This document shows, in pieces, positions 41,000 to 55,252 of a DNA stretch of 64,000 nucleotides. The notes beneath the pieces were generated by a model. The model had not been told where the DNA came from. It searched no databases and was given only the letters and a program-made list of their open reading frames with translations. The translations under genes were made by a program, and so were the position numbers. Source of the DNA: Anaeromyces robustus (Eukaryota; Neocallimastigomycota; Neocallimastigomycetes; Neocallimastigales; Neocallimastigaceae); assembly GCA_002104895.1 (NCBI GenBank), contig MCFG01000044.1, positions 192,001-256,000 of the forward strand, written 5' to 3'. Every line of letters starts with the position of its first letter. The stretch's first letter is position 1.

Positions 41000-42394
41000 C
41001 TAAGGATAAAGTTCATAGGTAACTGGTTCACCATTAATTACCTTTTCAGCAGAATCATCCCAATAACGATAAACTGATTTTTCACCACACATTTTATTTA
41101 AAGTATCTAAGGTATTCATTATACGATGACAAGAAAATGGTTGTTCTGTAGAACATTCAATATATTGAATTTGACCAACTTGTGAATCTAAAAGAGGTAT
41201 TGGATCTGACATAGGTATTACATTAACAAAATTATGAATTAATTTTTTTAATTCAATATCATAAGTTTTATATGAATAACCAAGACCTGGTGAAGAAAAT
41301 GTAATAGCTGGAATATTTAAATGAGCTGATATAACTCCTGCTACACCTCCACCAAGTGAATGACCTGTAAGATATAATGTATAATTTGTATTTACTTTTA
41401 AATCTCTAATATGTTCTTCAACATCTATCCAATATAAAAGTTGAGAATTTGTAAATTGTTTAACTATAAAATTAACTAAAGCAGCAATAGTTTTTCTTGG
41501 CCAAAATTTAATAAATGTTCCAAAAAATCCTGAAAGTTGAAGTAAAGCAGAAGCACTCCAAATATAAACATCTTGAAAAATATCTTCTATTGTTTTTGTA
41601 CCTCGAATTCCTACAATAATAATTTTCTTTTCTTCATTAACAAAATCTACATAATGAACCCCGGAATGAACCCCGGAATTTATACTATTATCTCCAATAG
41701 TAAAATTATTAGTAGATGATTCTGGTTTAGAAAACATCCAAGAATGTGTAACATCATCAATAGTATTATAATAACATGCATAAGATAAAGCACAAAATTC
41801 ATTAATTGATATACCATCTCCACGCCATTGACAAATAGCAGGTTTTTGTTTCGTAAAACCTTCTTCTTCATCATCAATAATCGTATAATCTTCTTTATAA
41901 AGATTTGTTTTAGTAATTAAAAAACCTATACATAATGAAGCAATAATGGTTAAAAAGGTTACTGATAATATAGCACAACTATTATGTCTAGCTCTTGTAT
42001 TACGTTTATATTGCATTTCCTTTTTAATATATTTTATTGCTCTATTAAATTCTTCTTCAGTTTTCCTTGTTTTAGCTGTAATTTTATGTTTTGGTGCTGA
42101 TGTTGTTGGTAATACACTATAGGAATCATTAAAAGTACTTATTGAATCTCCTACACTAGAATAACTTCTTAATGATAAAGAATCTTCATTTTTATGTCTA
42201 TCCAAAGTATGTAATAGTAATTGACTTTGACTTAGATTTATATTATTATTATTATAATTATTATTATTAATGTTATTAATGTTATTATTATTATTAAATG
42301 AAAAATCTTTAGTATTGTTGTAACTATTACTGTTACTGATAGTATAAATATTAGTATTAGTACTGATATTAGTTATATCTTCTTCTTTATTATG

Positions 42395-42427
<33 letters not shown>

Positions 42428-44686
42428 TCTTTCATTAGTTTTATCATTATTATCTTTCTTTAATTTTTTATTTTTATTACCATTAATAAAACCTCTTGAT
42501 TTTCCAAAGTGTCTATAAGAAATTTCAGAACGAAGATTAATTTCAGGAGCAAAAAGATCAAAGAATGTTTTACGTTTAGTATCTTCATCGTCCCAAGTAT
42601 AACGAGGATCAGGACGAACTTTAAAATTGGCATAAGCAATTAAAATAAAAGCCATAGGAATATAATTATTAACAATAATGATACGCATACCTATAACTAA
42701 AACAAATTCAGTAATTAATAATATAATTAAGAAAAATTTTCTATTTTTCATAGATAACATTTTTTCACTAGCAGGAATTAAAAAAACAATATCTTGTACT
42801 AATAAAATAATAACAAAGATTAAATGGGTTACTATATCAACTATAAGATTATTATTTGTTTCATCTGAATCAGAATTTGCTGAATATCTGTAATAATTTA
42901 AAAAGGCCATAAAACTAACACCCACTAAAAATGTAATACACCTTGTGAAAAAAACAGTACAACAACCTTTCCAAGAGGTAACTGTACTAATATCCCATGT
43001 TAAAAGTGCTTTATGATGAATATAACGATTTTCAGAATTAAGTAAATTATAAAATTTGACGTTATCTTGTTTTTCATATTCATTTAATTTAACTGATAAA
43101 GATACATCTGCTTCATCTTTTAATGGTTGTGTATATGGTAATGGAGGTTCATAATCACTATTACTTTCATTATCATTATCATTATCATTATCATTATCTG
43201 TATTATTATTATTATTATTATTATTGTTGTTGTTGTTGTTGCTATTAGAAGTAGAAGCACCAGTATTAAATATAGAATTCATATTATTACTATTGATTGT
43301 TGAATTCATATTATAAGATTTTTCAATAAGAGGTGATTTAGTTCTCCTAACACTATTATAAGCACTAGCATTATAAAGTGATTTTATATCTCCGTTTAAC
43401 ATAGACATTCTATTAGTTTTTTGAGTAATGGAATTCTTTTTATGAATGACGTATTGTTTATGAGTTTCTTCCATTTTAGCATTAATTTTATTTTTATCTT
43501 TTGTTGCATTTTCTTTAATTTTTTTTTCTGAAAGAATTTTCATTTTAGATCCTAATTTATAAATTCCATTACAGATTAATTTTCTAAAACGAAAAGGTAA
43601 TAATACAGCTAAAAGTTCAATAACTAATGAAATTTTTGCAACAGCTGGATTAAATGATCCAAAAATAAAGGATGCTACCGAAATTTTAATTAAAATACCA
43701 ATTAATATATTTAAAACATAATCAATAGTACTTTTACCTCCTAATAATCCATTAGTTGTACAATAGACTAAACGAAGATAACTTGTTTGATTTTTAGCAC
43801 GTTCACTTAAATCAAAATAAAAAGGTGCATTATAATAAAATTCATCTAATCTACTGAAAAGTTTAGTAAATAATATTAAACGAGAAAAGACATTTAATCC
43901 TACTATAGCAATAGCTCCACCACATACAAAAACTAAACATACTAAACCAGTAACACTCCAGTATCCAAACATAGTAGCAATAAGAGGTATAGGAAGGAAT
44001 ATGATAATTAAAAAAATAATAAATACAACTAAATTTATTCTTTCATACCAATCTTTTGGATGACTTTTATATTTTTTGGGCATAGTCCATTTTGCAATTT
44101 TTAGACTAATATAATATCCTAAAACTCTTTTAATAAACATATCATTTATAGCTGCCCCAAATCTAGTATCTATAATAGTATTAATTGAACGAAGATAAGT
44201 TCTCCATAATGATCTAGAAATAGAATTTAATGAATTGTAATAAAATACGAAAAATATCATTTGTACCATGGAATTAATATTATCAATTTGTACACAAACA
44301 TAACCTACATTAATTGTAATACATAATACAATAACAGATAATAAAATAATACCAGCAGTAAGAAATAAAATTAATAATAATTTTAATAATCCTACTACAA
44401 TTTGATGTCTATGTAAACGTCTATCAGGTCCACGAGGACCATTAATAACTTCATCAAAAAAACTTGGTCTATAAGCATTTAAAATATCAATAGATTGTTT
44501 AACAAGTGTACTTATTGTTTTTTCTGAACGTAATTCTCTTTTCCTTTTTTTTGAATTAACAGTACTGTTATTATTATTAGCATTTTCTGAAAATGTTACA
44601 TTTTTGGAACAATCTCCAATATCATTATCTTGTTCTGTAATATCCTCATGTTCACTCACATCTATTCTGATACTACTACTATTCAT
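41000..44686 (-). CDS. Multi-pass membrane class 3 lipase
   Basis: One uninterrupted exon of 1228 residues. The C-terminal third (about 1000-1190) is a lipase class 3 alpha/beta hydrolase: VGIRGTKTIEDIFQDVYIW is the oxyanion-side strand, GHSLGGG carries the nucleophile Ser1110, MSDPIP carries Asp1161, and CHR carries His1187. The triad is complete. The N-terminal part has hydrophobic segments at about 97-125, 217-237 and 242-266, and more at 325-360, 575-690 and about 905-925. Asn-rich spacers lie between them. The likely substrate is membrane acylglycerols, in the manner of diacylglycerol lipases, but the N-terminal membrane part is much longer than usual and I do not recognise it. It starts at MNSSSIRIDVSE, an ATG followed by an acidic hydrophilic head. 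Confidence 0.85.
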
Positions 44687-45651
44687 ATTAAAATTTATTT
44701 ATTCTTCTAATTTATTTAATTTATTATTATTATTACTTTTGAATATATTTATATTCAAATTCGTATTATTTGATACTTTTATGTTATACCTTTTTTTTTT
44801 TTAATTAAATAGTTTTCTGATTTTCTGATATTGATATTATATATTATATATATGTATTATTATTAATATTATTTCTTTTTTATATAATATTATAATATGG
44901 GTATATATTGTTTTAATTAATATATATATTAATTAAAAATAAAAAATTAAGCTAAATATTGTTATAAATATATTGGTATAAAACAAAATAAAATATACTG
45001 TTGGAATATTGTATATTAATTTTTTTCTTTAAATAAATTTCTTTAATTATTTATATATAATGAGATAAATAATAAAAATAATAATATTTGGTTTTAAATA
45101 ATTAATGATTTAAAATTTGATTTATATATTCTTCTACTTTTTTCTTATTTAAATTAATAAATTATGTTATAAAGTATTTATATATATATATATATATTTA
45201 TAATTAAATTAAAAAAAAAAAAAACCTAATATGAAAGAAAAAAAAATAATTATTTTTTATCCAAAATTAGATATTTTTATATTATATTTGGAAAAGTTTT
45301 ACTAAGTTTTAATGACATAAAAAGGTGTACTTTCTTTTTTGGTTTGATAATGAAAATATTCATTATTGAATATTTAATTATTTGACATTAAGAATATTAA
45401 TTTAACTAATTTTTTTTTTCTTTTTTTCTTTTTTTCTTTTTCTTTTCCTTTTTAATGTATTTTAATATTATTTCTATTATTTAATAATTATGAAAAATAA
45501 ATCAATATTCAGCATTAATATTATATAATTATTTTTATTATCTTTTTGCTTTTTTATTTATTTATCTATTTATTTATTTGATTGGAATAAAAAGTTAATT
45601 AATATTATTATTATTAAATTATTTGCTGTGCTGTAATACTTTTTTTTTTAT

Positions 45652-45688
<37 letters not shown>

Positions 45689-46564
45689 TGAAAGTAAGAA
45701 AAAAAAGTTAAATTTATAAATAACTTTATATTTTATCAATTATATTTATATATATATATAATTTTTATTATTAAAGTTTCTAATTTTAATTTTATTTCTG
45801 CCATTTAATTAATATTACACATGACTATTATTATTTAAAATTATTATTTAAATAGTAAGAAATAATGTTATGAGAAAAAAAAAAAAGAGACAAAAAAATT
45901 AAAAACATTATAAAGAAAATTTATTAATTAACTTTTAATTAACAATTATAATTATATATAATAATAGTTAACTAAAAGATAATTAATAAATCTTTTTTTT
46001 ATTAAATTAAGAATTATATGTTTTCTGAATGATGTTTATATTACTATTATGTTTCAAATTTTAAAGGAAATCATAAAGAATTTCTATAATATTTATTATT
46101 TAGATATTTTTTTTCTAATTACTATATTTTATATAAAAATATGCTAAAGAATATGAAAAATATATATATTTGTTAATAATGATAATACATATAAAATAAA
46201 TAAAGACCATTTTATGAATATAATTTTTTATTTAAATTAAGTTTTATTTTTAAAATATCTTTAAGGTTGACCTCTGTATAATGAAGATAATATAATTAAT
46301 AAATTTTCTTCATAATATAATTATTAAATAATTATTAAATAATTATAATGATTTTTTAAAATTAAAAATTTTATTTTTTATACAAAAATAAAATAAAAAT
46401 AATGTTAAAATTTTTTTTTTCACAAGTATTTAAAATTGTCAACAAATTATATGGATATATATTGGATATATAATATTCATATAAAAAAACTTTAATTCTA
46501 ACTGAAGCCAATAAATTATGTAATCATGACAATGTTAACGATAAATAATAATAATACTAAATAA

Positions 46565-46660
<96 letters not shown>

Positions 46661-46676
46661 TAATAATAATAATAAT

Positions 46677-46713
<37 letters not shown>

Positions 46714-46714
46714 T

Positions 46715-46756
<42 letters not shown>

Positions 46757-47056
46757 TTAAGATTAATTGTATTATTAATAAAAAATTATTAAATTTACTA
46801 TAATAAAATTTCAAATTTTATAAAAATTATTTTTTAATAGATATATATATATAATAATTATTAAAATTTTTTATTTTATATTATATTTTATTATTATTTA
46901 TTTTATAAATTAATAGATAAATTATTACAATTGAAATAATTAAAATATTGAATATCTATTATTTATTGTTTATATATAGAATACAATAATATTATAATTG
47001 TATTTTTATAATAGAGTTTTTAATAGGATATAAATATATATATTATCTTTTTTTTT
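44687..47056. other. 2.4-kb AT-rich intergenic stretch
   Basis: Upstream flank of the lipase gene and downstream flank of the hydrolase gene. It contains an A-run (45655-45686) and a compound AAAT/AAT microsatellite (46557-46752). No gene is supported; the open frame over the microsatellite is repeat translation. Confidence 0.65.
46557..46752. repeat. (AAAT)n then (AAT)n compound microsatellite
   Basis: About 15 AAAT units followed by interrupted AAT units. Confidence 0.95.
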
Positions 47057-48049
47057 TTAATAGTTAACAATACTAATTTGTTGATCTTGGTATAATGTAT
47101 TATTATATAATTCAGGATTATCACCTTTGATAAATAAACCTGCTTCTTCGTCCTGTTTTAAATAATGCATAAACCATGAAGTAACATATCCATCAGCATT
47201 ATATAATATTTCATTATGATTTGTATTCTTTTTTCTAGCAAAAACTCTTGTAGTTTTAATTTGAAGAAAATAAGATAAACTTTCATCTAAAGTAGTTACT
47301 TCATCTACTGTTTCAGATAATAACATTACAGGAATTTTAACTGAAGATGGTTTAAATTTTGCTGCAACATTCATTTCAAAATCTTTTATTGTTGGTGAAA
47401 TAGATACAGCACATTTATAATACTTACCATTTGTTCCTTCAGTAACAGCATTAAAAACACCAACTCCTCCTGGAGCATGACCTGTAATACCTATATTTTC
47501 TAAATCGACTTTATGATAAAAGAAACTTCTATCATTTTCATTTAATTCCATTATATGATTTAAAATTAAATTAGAGGATTCACCCGTATAACTATATTCT
47601 TCATCATAATTCCCTATTGCAATAAATCCCCATGAAGCCATATGATTTAATAAAGATTTAATTTTACCAGCATTGGAATTTGCACTATTGGCAAAAATAA
47701 CAACAGGATAAGTTTTACGAATAGAATATTTTTCCATTTCATCTGGATAATAAAATAAATATTTTTTCGCTATAGTTGATGATGTTTCTTCCTCATAATA
47801 ATTTGTTTCATATTTTCCCATAGCTAAATACTTTGATTCAATATCTCCACCAGTATTAATTTGTTCTGTATAATCCGTAGGTACTTTTTGTGCATAATAG
47901 ATTACATATAAAAATAAACCTAATGCAACTAAAATAAGTACAATGAATAAACAACAAGTTAATTCTAAAAGTTCATAACATTTTTCTCTTCTTTTTTTTC
48001 TTTCCTCTTCTTCATTTTTCTCAAGATTTTGATAATTATTTTTTGCCAT
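47057..48049 (-). CDS. Membrane-anchored alpha/beta hydrolase lacking the nucleophile Ser
   Basis: Single exon, 330 residues. A charged cytosolic head (1-31) precedes one transmembrane helix (about 32-52), giving a type II topology with the catalytic fold outside. Landmarks resemble bacterial-type alpha/beta hydrolases of the dienelactone/PETase-like kind: TYPVVIFANSANSN, LLNHMASWGFIAIGN, NIGITGHAPGG, and a C-terminal NTNHNEILYNADG with His278. The nucleophile elbow should read GHSxGG. Here it is GHAPGG, with Ala192 (codon GCT) in the Ser position, and the oxyanion segment, usually ANGTG, reads ANSAN. The frame is otherwise intact, so this is a candidate pseudoenzyme rather than a decayed gene. 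A bacterial origin by transfer is plausible but is an inference from resemblance. Confidence 0.8.
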   Translation of the reverse strand: MAKNNYQNLEKNEEEERKKRREKCYELLELTCCLFIVLILVALGLFLYVIYYAQKVPTDYTEQINTGGDIESKYLAMGKYETNYYEEETSSTIAKKYLFYYPDEMEKYSIRKTYPVVIFANSANSNAGKIKSLLNHMASWGFIAIGNYDEEYSYTGESSNLILNHIMELNENDRSFFYHKVDLENIGITGHAPGGVGVFNAVTEGTNGKYYKCAVSISPTIKDFEMNVAAKFKPSSVKIPVMLLSETVDEVTTLDESLSYFLQIKTTRVFARKKNTNHNEILYNADGYVTSWFMHYLKQDEEAGLFIKGDNPELYNNTLYQDQQISIVNY

Positions 48050-49579
48050 TTTTGTTAATAAAAATATAAATATAAAATAAATATAAATAAAATAAAAAAA
48101 TTAAATAGTTAAGTCAAAACACATAAAAAAAAAAAAAGATATTAAATAATTACATTATAATAAGGAAATATTTATTAATAACATATATTATTTATTAATT
48201 AAAAATATAAATATTTAATAATTAATAATAATAATAATAACAAAAAACCACTAGAATATATGAAATATATATAATTTTTTATAAATATCAGTTAATATTT
48301 GATCATTTAACCTTTTAATATTTCATTAATTCATTATATATTATTAATTATTATATAAAATAATATATAATGAATAAATGAAATCTTGTTATATATTTTT
48401 ATAAATAAATTTTTTGTATAGATTGCATTTTAAAGTTTATTAATTATCTAATAATTAATTTTAATATAATATAATAATTTATTATAATTATAATTAATAA
48501 TATGTTTATTAATTATAATTTTATTATTATTTTAATTTTTATTATTAATTTACTATATATCAATTTTATTATATCTTTTCTTTTGAATTTCTTTATATAT
48601 TTATTATATATTCTTGAAAGTGAATATTATATAATAATTATCAATAATGAATTTTATTTCATAGGTTTGAAGGAAATAATAACTATTCAATTCATATATA
48701 TATATAGTTCTTTATTCTTTACAAATAAAATACTACTACATTCCTACTGTCTAATTATAATAATAAAAATAATAATAAACTTTAAGTAATTGTTTTGTTA
48801 TTGACAATTACTTGAAAAAATAATAATAATTTTTTATTTTTTTTATTATTAAATATGTCATTCATCATTTTTCATTTGTAGTAATTATTTATATTATCAT
48901 AATTCTAATTTATTATTACAATTTATATATAATTATTATATATAATCATTTTGTTATGTTTATTTATATTATTTTAATATCGTTATAAAGAATTCTTCCT
49001 CAAAACATTACATAATTATATAAAGTTATACCTTTTGTATCCTTTCTGCCTTTCCATATTTATTGATTAATATATAATAATATTGAGATCTTAATTGAAA
49101 ACGTAATTAAAAAAAGAAAGTTTAATTTTATAAAAATTTCTATTATATTTAATATTTAACATCTTTTTTTAATTACGTTTTCAGTTATTTCTAAAATATT
49201 TTTACAAAGTATTTTTTATTCACTTTTATATATATATATATATTTTATATTTTTTTTATATAATAATTAAAAATTTATTTATTATTTTTAATTTATTTAT
49301 CATTTCACAAAATTATAAAAGAAAAACAAAAATCATAATAATTAAACTTTTACTAAAAAAAAAATTAATGAAAAAAAAATTTTTTTTTTGATGTACAAAA
49401 AAAAAAAAATATTTTTTAATATTTTTAATAAATCATTAGAAAAAAAGAAATCAATTTCTTTCTTTTATATTTTTTTTCCCTTTTTTTTTTAAAAAAAAGA
49501 AAAAAGAAAGAACGAAAGAAAGGGAAAAAATATTTAAACTAATAGTAGTAATAATAAAGATAATAATAAATAAAATAAC
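48050..49579. other. Divergent intergenic region with hairpin
   Basis: Between the divergent hydrolase and cis-prenyltransferase genes. It contains a 22-bp-arm inverted repeat (49096-49183) and a small one at about 48783-48813. The open frame at 48502-48789 is Ile/Tyr/Phe-rich low complexity and is not taken as a gene. Confidence 0.6.
49096..49183. repeat. Inverted repeat with 22-bp arms
   Basis: Arms 49096-49117 and 49162-49183, each containing AAAACGTAATTAAAAAAA or its complement, enclose a spacer of about 44 bp. It lies about 400 bp upstream of the cis-prenyltransferase start. Confidence 0.75.
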
Positions 49580-51346
49580 ATGGCAGATACTAAATTAGAA
49601 TTTAATTATTATTTATCAAAAATAATAAGTTATTTTTATAATTTATTTGGTTGGTTAATTTCATTTTTTAATAGAGAGAATAAAAACGAAGACCTTACTT
49701 TTACAACCATTAATGAAAATAATGAAGATAAAACATATGGAATTGTAAATAAAATTATAGTACCTTCTAGGAATATTTTTGAAAAAGCTTCAGATACTTA
49801 TTATAAATGGTGTTTAAATGTATTAAAAAGAAATGAGATACCAAAACACATTGCTTTTATTATGGACGGTAATAGAAGATATGCTAGAGCAAGTAACATT
49901 AAACCATATGTAGCACATTTAAGAGGTTTTGAAAGTTTAGAATATGTAAAGTACTAAATATTTCTTTTTTTAATATAAATATAAAAATATAATTATTAAT
50001 TTTATTAATTAAATTTTAATTTTTATTTTTATTTTAATTTTAATTTTTTATTATTTTTATTTCTTTTCTTTCTTTCTTTTTTTTTTTTAAAAAAAAATAG
50101 AATTTAGAATGGTTATTATATTTAGGTGTTAAAGTTGTTACAGTTTATGCTTTTAGTATTGAAAATTTCAAAAGAACTCCAAGTGAAGTTAATGCTATTT
50201 TTGAAGTTACTAAATTAAAAATCAAAGAATTTATGACTCAAGGGTAAAATATTTTGACATACATTTCATATCATATTAAAAATTTGAATTTTATAATTAA
50301 TTATATTAAAAAAACTAATAAATATTAATAATTTTTAATATTTTTTAAAATATGATTAGTAAATTCCTTGCTGAAAATGGTATTAAATTCAGATTATTAG
50401 GTGATACATCTTTATTACCAGATGATTTAATGGATATCGCTAATAAATCTATGGAATATACTAAAAATAATGATAGGTAATTTTGAATCTCTAAAAATTG
50501 TATATAAAAAAAATTGTTCTAATTTAAAATTTTTTTTTTTTTTTTTTGTAAATTTTGTAAATATACATTTTAAATTTGATTATTAATAATTTATCAATAA
50601 AAATGTAAATGTATTTTATTATATATAAATTAGATTCATTTTAAATATTTGCTTTGCCTATACCTCCAGATATGAAATTACTCATGCTATTAAAAATATT
50701 GTTCAAGAAGTTCAAGAAGAAAAACTTAACGTCAAGTAAATTATCTCTTCATATATATATCTTCATATATATATATTTTTTTATTTTTTTTAAACCTATA
50801 TATATATTATGAATATTGTAAAAGTAATACTTTAATTAACATATATAATATTTATTATATATATTATATATAATAAATATAATATTATTTATTTTTAATA
50901 TTAATAGTGATATAACTGAAGAAACTATCAGTAATCATTTACTTACATATAAGGATTGTCCATCTGTTGATATTTTAGTAAGAACTTCAAATGAAACACG
51001 GTTTAGTGATTTCATGTTATGGCAGGTAAATAAATTCTTGTTGTTTTGATTATTAACCTTAAAAAACTTTTTATAAAAAATATAATATAAATCTATAATA
51101 ATATATATTTATTTATACATTATTTATTAATTTATCAAATTATAATTAAATTTTTTTTTTTTACTTATAAAAATCATCTTTAAAATAAATAATATCAAAA
51201 TATATTATTAATAGATTTGTGAAGATTGCCAAATTAACTTTGTTGATGTTTATTGGCCAGTCTTTAACTTCTATAATATGCTTCCAGTTCTTTTATCATA
51301 CCAAAGAACTATGAAAGAACGTAAAAACCAAAAGAAAATCCAATAG
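49580..51346 (+). CDS. RER2: cis-Prenyltransferase (dehydrodolichyl diphosphate synthase), six exons
   Basis: Exons 49580-49945, 50101-50243, 50360-50476, 50634-50735, 50908-51025 and 51215-51346 join in phase through GT-AG introns, giving 325 residues. The enzyme adds isoprene units in cis to farnesyl diphosphate to make the dolichol precursor at the ER membrane. HIAFIMDGNRRYAR carries the catalytic Asp96 of the diphosphate-binding motif. TVYAFSIENFKR, LNICFAYTSR and ILVRTSNETRFSDFMLWQ follow in the family order. The exon 1/2 junction was chosen at GTAAAG because it restores the exact spacing seen in DHDDS between GF and the LGI-type segment. A hydrophobic patch near residues 15-32 may contact the membrane. 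Eukaryotic enzymes pair with a Nus1/NgBR subunit, which is not in this window. Confidence 0.9.
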
Positions 51347-52474
51347 ATGTTAATATTAACTAAATAAAATATCAATATATATTAAATTAAAAAAATAGAA
51401 TAAAAAAAATTATATATATATAAATTATATTTAAGCATAAAATAGAATAAAAAAATTTTTATATATATGAATTATATTTAAACATAATTATAGAATAAAG
51501 AAATTTTCATACATAAAAATTATATTTAAGCATAATTATAATAATATAAAAATAATAATAATAAAAGATATTATAAAATTATTGATTTGTTTGGCATGTA
51601 AAACTATAATTTTTCTAAAACATTAATAAAAAAAAAAAACTAATAATAAAACTAAACGTATATTTATAATATATATATATTTAAAAAATAAAATGAAATA
51701 TAAGAATTATAAAAAAATAACAAAATATAAATTAAAACGAATATTTAATATTTATTAAGAATTATATAGTGTATTGTTTTAATTATGAATTTAATATATA
51801 TATATACAAAACAGCTATTTATATTATTATTTAACCTAACACCAACCAACTCACAAAACGATATTTAAAAAGTGAAATGATAAAACATCACAATAAATAA
51901 TAATAATAATAATAATAATAATGTGTATTTATAAAGAGTTTTTTAAATACAGAATAACCAAAACTTTTAAAAGAATAAAAACAAATATACAAATAATATA
52001 TGTATATACATTATTTGTTACAGTTCTTTTATTTATATTATTATTTGATTTTATTTGATTTTATTTTATTAGGTATTATTTATTTATTAAAATTATAATA
52101 GAATAGCAATAGCAATATTATATTCCTTTTTTCTTAATCTTTTTTTTTTTTTCTTTTTTCTTAATATGTAAAATTAAAATAATTATTACGAAATAATTCT
52201 TATTTACTTATTTTTACTAAATTTTTATTATTATTATTATTATGATTATTTTTTTTTTGTTTTTTTATTTATATATATATATATATTTTAATTTAATTTT
52301 TATTTTATTTTTTATTTATATATTTTTTTAATTATTTTTTAATTATAATTGCATTTATACTAAAAAACAAAAAAATTATTATACTTAGTTATATTATGTA
52401 TTTGAATTATAAATGTTAAATATATATTAATGTAAAATAGAGTAAATAAAAGTTATTAAGAAAAAATTATATAT

Positions 52475-52505
<31 letters not shown>

Positions 52506-53300
52506 AGAAAAATAATATAAAAAATTTATGATTAATAAATTTAAAATATATATATAAATTTTGATATTATATATATATATATTTTTAAAGATGAATGAAA
52601 AAAAAAAAAAAATAATAATAGAAAACTGAATTACTGAAATATTGTTTAAAATAAATTTTTGTTTAAAAAAAAAAAAAAAAAAAAAAAAAGAAAAAATAAA
52701 AATAAATTTTTATTTATTTTTTTTTTTCTTTTGTTAATAATTGCTTATTTGTTTTTGATTATATTTGTTAATTTTTTAATATTATACTGATTGAATATTT
52801 GAGTAGTTTTGTGTGTTATGAATTTTGTTATAATTTAATTTTTAATGTTGATATAAAAATTTAAAAAAAAAAAAATAAAAATAAAATATATAAATATATA
52901 TATTATTATTATTATTCTTATAAATTTTATATCAAAAATTATTATAAAAAGAAAATTTATTTTTCCTTTTTTTTTTTTAATAATTTTTTTTCTCTATAAT
53001 TTATAAAAATTAAATTTGAATTTTTCTTATTTCTTTATATAATTATAATTATAAAAATTGATTTTAATTTTATGATTTTCATTTTTTTTTAAAATATTTT
53101 TCTTTCTTTTGTTTTTTCTTTTTCCTTTTTTATATATTTATCTATTTGGTTTATTTTTCTTTAATTGTTTTTTCTCTTTAATTCTTTTCTTTTTTTTTTA
53201 TTTTTTTTTGTATATTATATGTATGTGCTTTATTTTTATACTAATTTTTTTATTTTATTTTATTTTATTTTTTAATTTATTTTTAATAGGATTTTTGAAT
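51347..53300. other. Convergent intergenic region
   Basis: Lies between the 3' ends of the cis-prenyltransferase and Raptor genes. It holds three units of about 48 bp (51395-51538) and many homopolymer runs. The open frame at 53109-53339 is Phe/Leu low-complexity sequence overlapping the Raptor stop. No gene is supported. Confidence 0.65.
51395..51538. repeat. Three-unit tandem repeat, about 48 bp each
   Basis: Units start with ATAGAATAAA at about 51395, 51442 and 51490 and contain AATTATATTTAA(G/A)CATAA. Confidence 0.8.
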
Positions 53301-53823
53301 TTATTCATAATAATCATATTCTGGTGGTATAAATGGTAATTTCCATTGTCTAACTTCACTTCCAAATATAGATACACTGTTTTCATTACCACAACCAAGA
53401 ATTAATTGATGTGGATGGAATCCTAAACAGTTAACAGTACTATTTCTATAACTTCCTAAGAAACCTTCATGAGCTCTTATACTACCTAATACTTCATTAT
53501 TTGTATTAAATATTTTAACAGATTGACCATTGATTCCGCTTTTATATATTATATTATATTATATTATATTATATGATGTGATATTTTATTATATTATAAA
53601 AAAAATGTTTATACAATTAATATTTAATACAATATATATATATATATAACTATTATATAATTAATATAACTATTTATAAATTCAAAAATTACCATGAAAT
53701 TAATGGAGCATGTTCATGTACTGTTAATGATGTTAATTCACCACTTGGATATATTTCCAATGATTTTAATGATTTTGGAATACGTAAATCCCAGAATTTG
53801 ATATCACCTCCAGAACTATAATT

Positions 53824-53860
<37 letters not shown>

Positions 53861-54345
53861 TAAAAAATTCAATTAATTTAATAAAATTTATTAATAAAAT
53901 AATTAAAATAATTATAATATTAATGATATAAAACAAAAAATTTTTTTTATTTTTTTTACCTTCCAGTAATTAAATCTTGAGTACCACCACGACCAAGGAA
54001 AGCATTAACAATACTAGCTGAATGTTCAGCAAAAGTAGCTAACATACTATTAAAAATAAACCAATATTTAAATATATATATTATTTTTTATATTTTTATT
54101 ATTAATATAAAAATTATTTTTCATTTATTTATTTTAAAAATTATAATTTGTATAAAAAAATTTTTAACATTATATTTACCTTTCTCTTGATGGACTTCTA
54201 CGATCATATAATTTTAACATACCATCACCGAAACCTGCTACAATTAAATTACCAGTAACATTATCACTAGTAAGACATGTAACACAACTATTTGATTTTG
54301 TTGGAATTTCCTATTTAAGTAATAAATAGATTTTAGCAATTAAAA

Positions 54346-54376
<31 letters not shown>

Positions 54377-55220
54377 TGTAATTTTCTTTCTTTTTTTTAC
54401 TTACTTGCATACAAAGTTCATGTTGAGCATCCCATATACGAATAACTCTAACATCACCTGAACATAAAAGTGAACCTGTAAATTGTTGCCAATCTAAAAT
54501 TAAACGACTAATCTTATTTGTTGGCATAACATCTGATAAGGCTCTCCAACCACTGACAATTTCTAAATTACTTGGTTCATCAATATGTCTAAATAATCTA
54601 ACAACACCATCATTGGAACCTGCCATTATTAATGTAATATCATCTTCATTAATAAATTTTAAAGAGGTAATTTTACTACCAATTGGGTTAAGATTAGAGA
54701 AAGTATTTATTCTTTCATTCTTTTCATAATTCCATAAACTATATTAATAATAATAAAAATAAAAAAAAAAAAAAAAAAATATTATTATATATATAAATTA
54801 ATAATATTAATAATATTAACAGTTAATATATAATTATAATTATAATGTATATACAAAATAAAAATAAAAATAAAAGTGTATATTAAATTTATATTATAAT
54901 TATTTATAAATATGAAAAAAAAAAATCTTTATAAATATGATTCTTCACCTAATAACTTCTTTATCATTAGCAACTGCAATCCATGGTTCAAATTCATGGA
55001 AGGTTAATAAATTTATTGGTCCTATATCACAAGAGAATGAAGTAACTCTACTATCGAAATGTTTAGTGGCTAATCATTTTAAAAAAAAAATATAATGATA
55101 TATAAAAATAGTTACAAAAAAAAAAAAAAAAAAATTAATAATATTTATATATATAGATTTAATTAATTATTTAATTTTTTTTTAAAGTTATAAATAAACT
55201 AATATAAATAAAAAACATTA

Positions 55221-55252
<32 letters not shown>

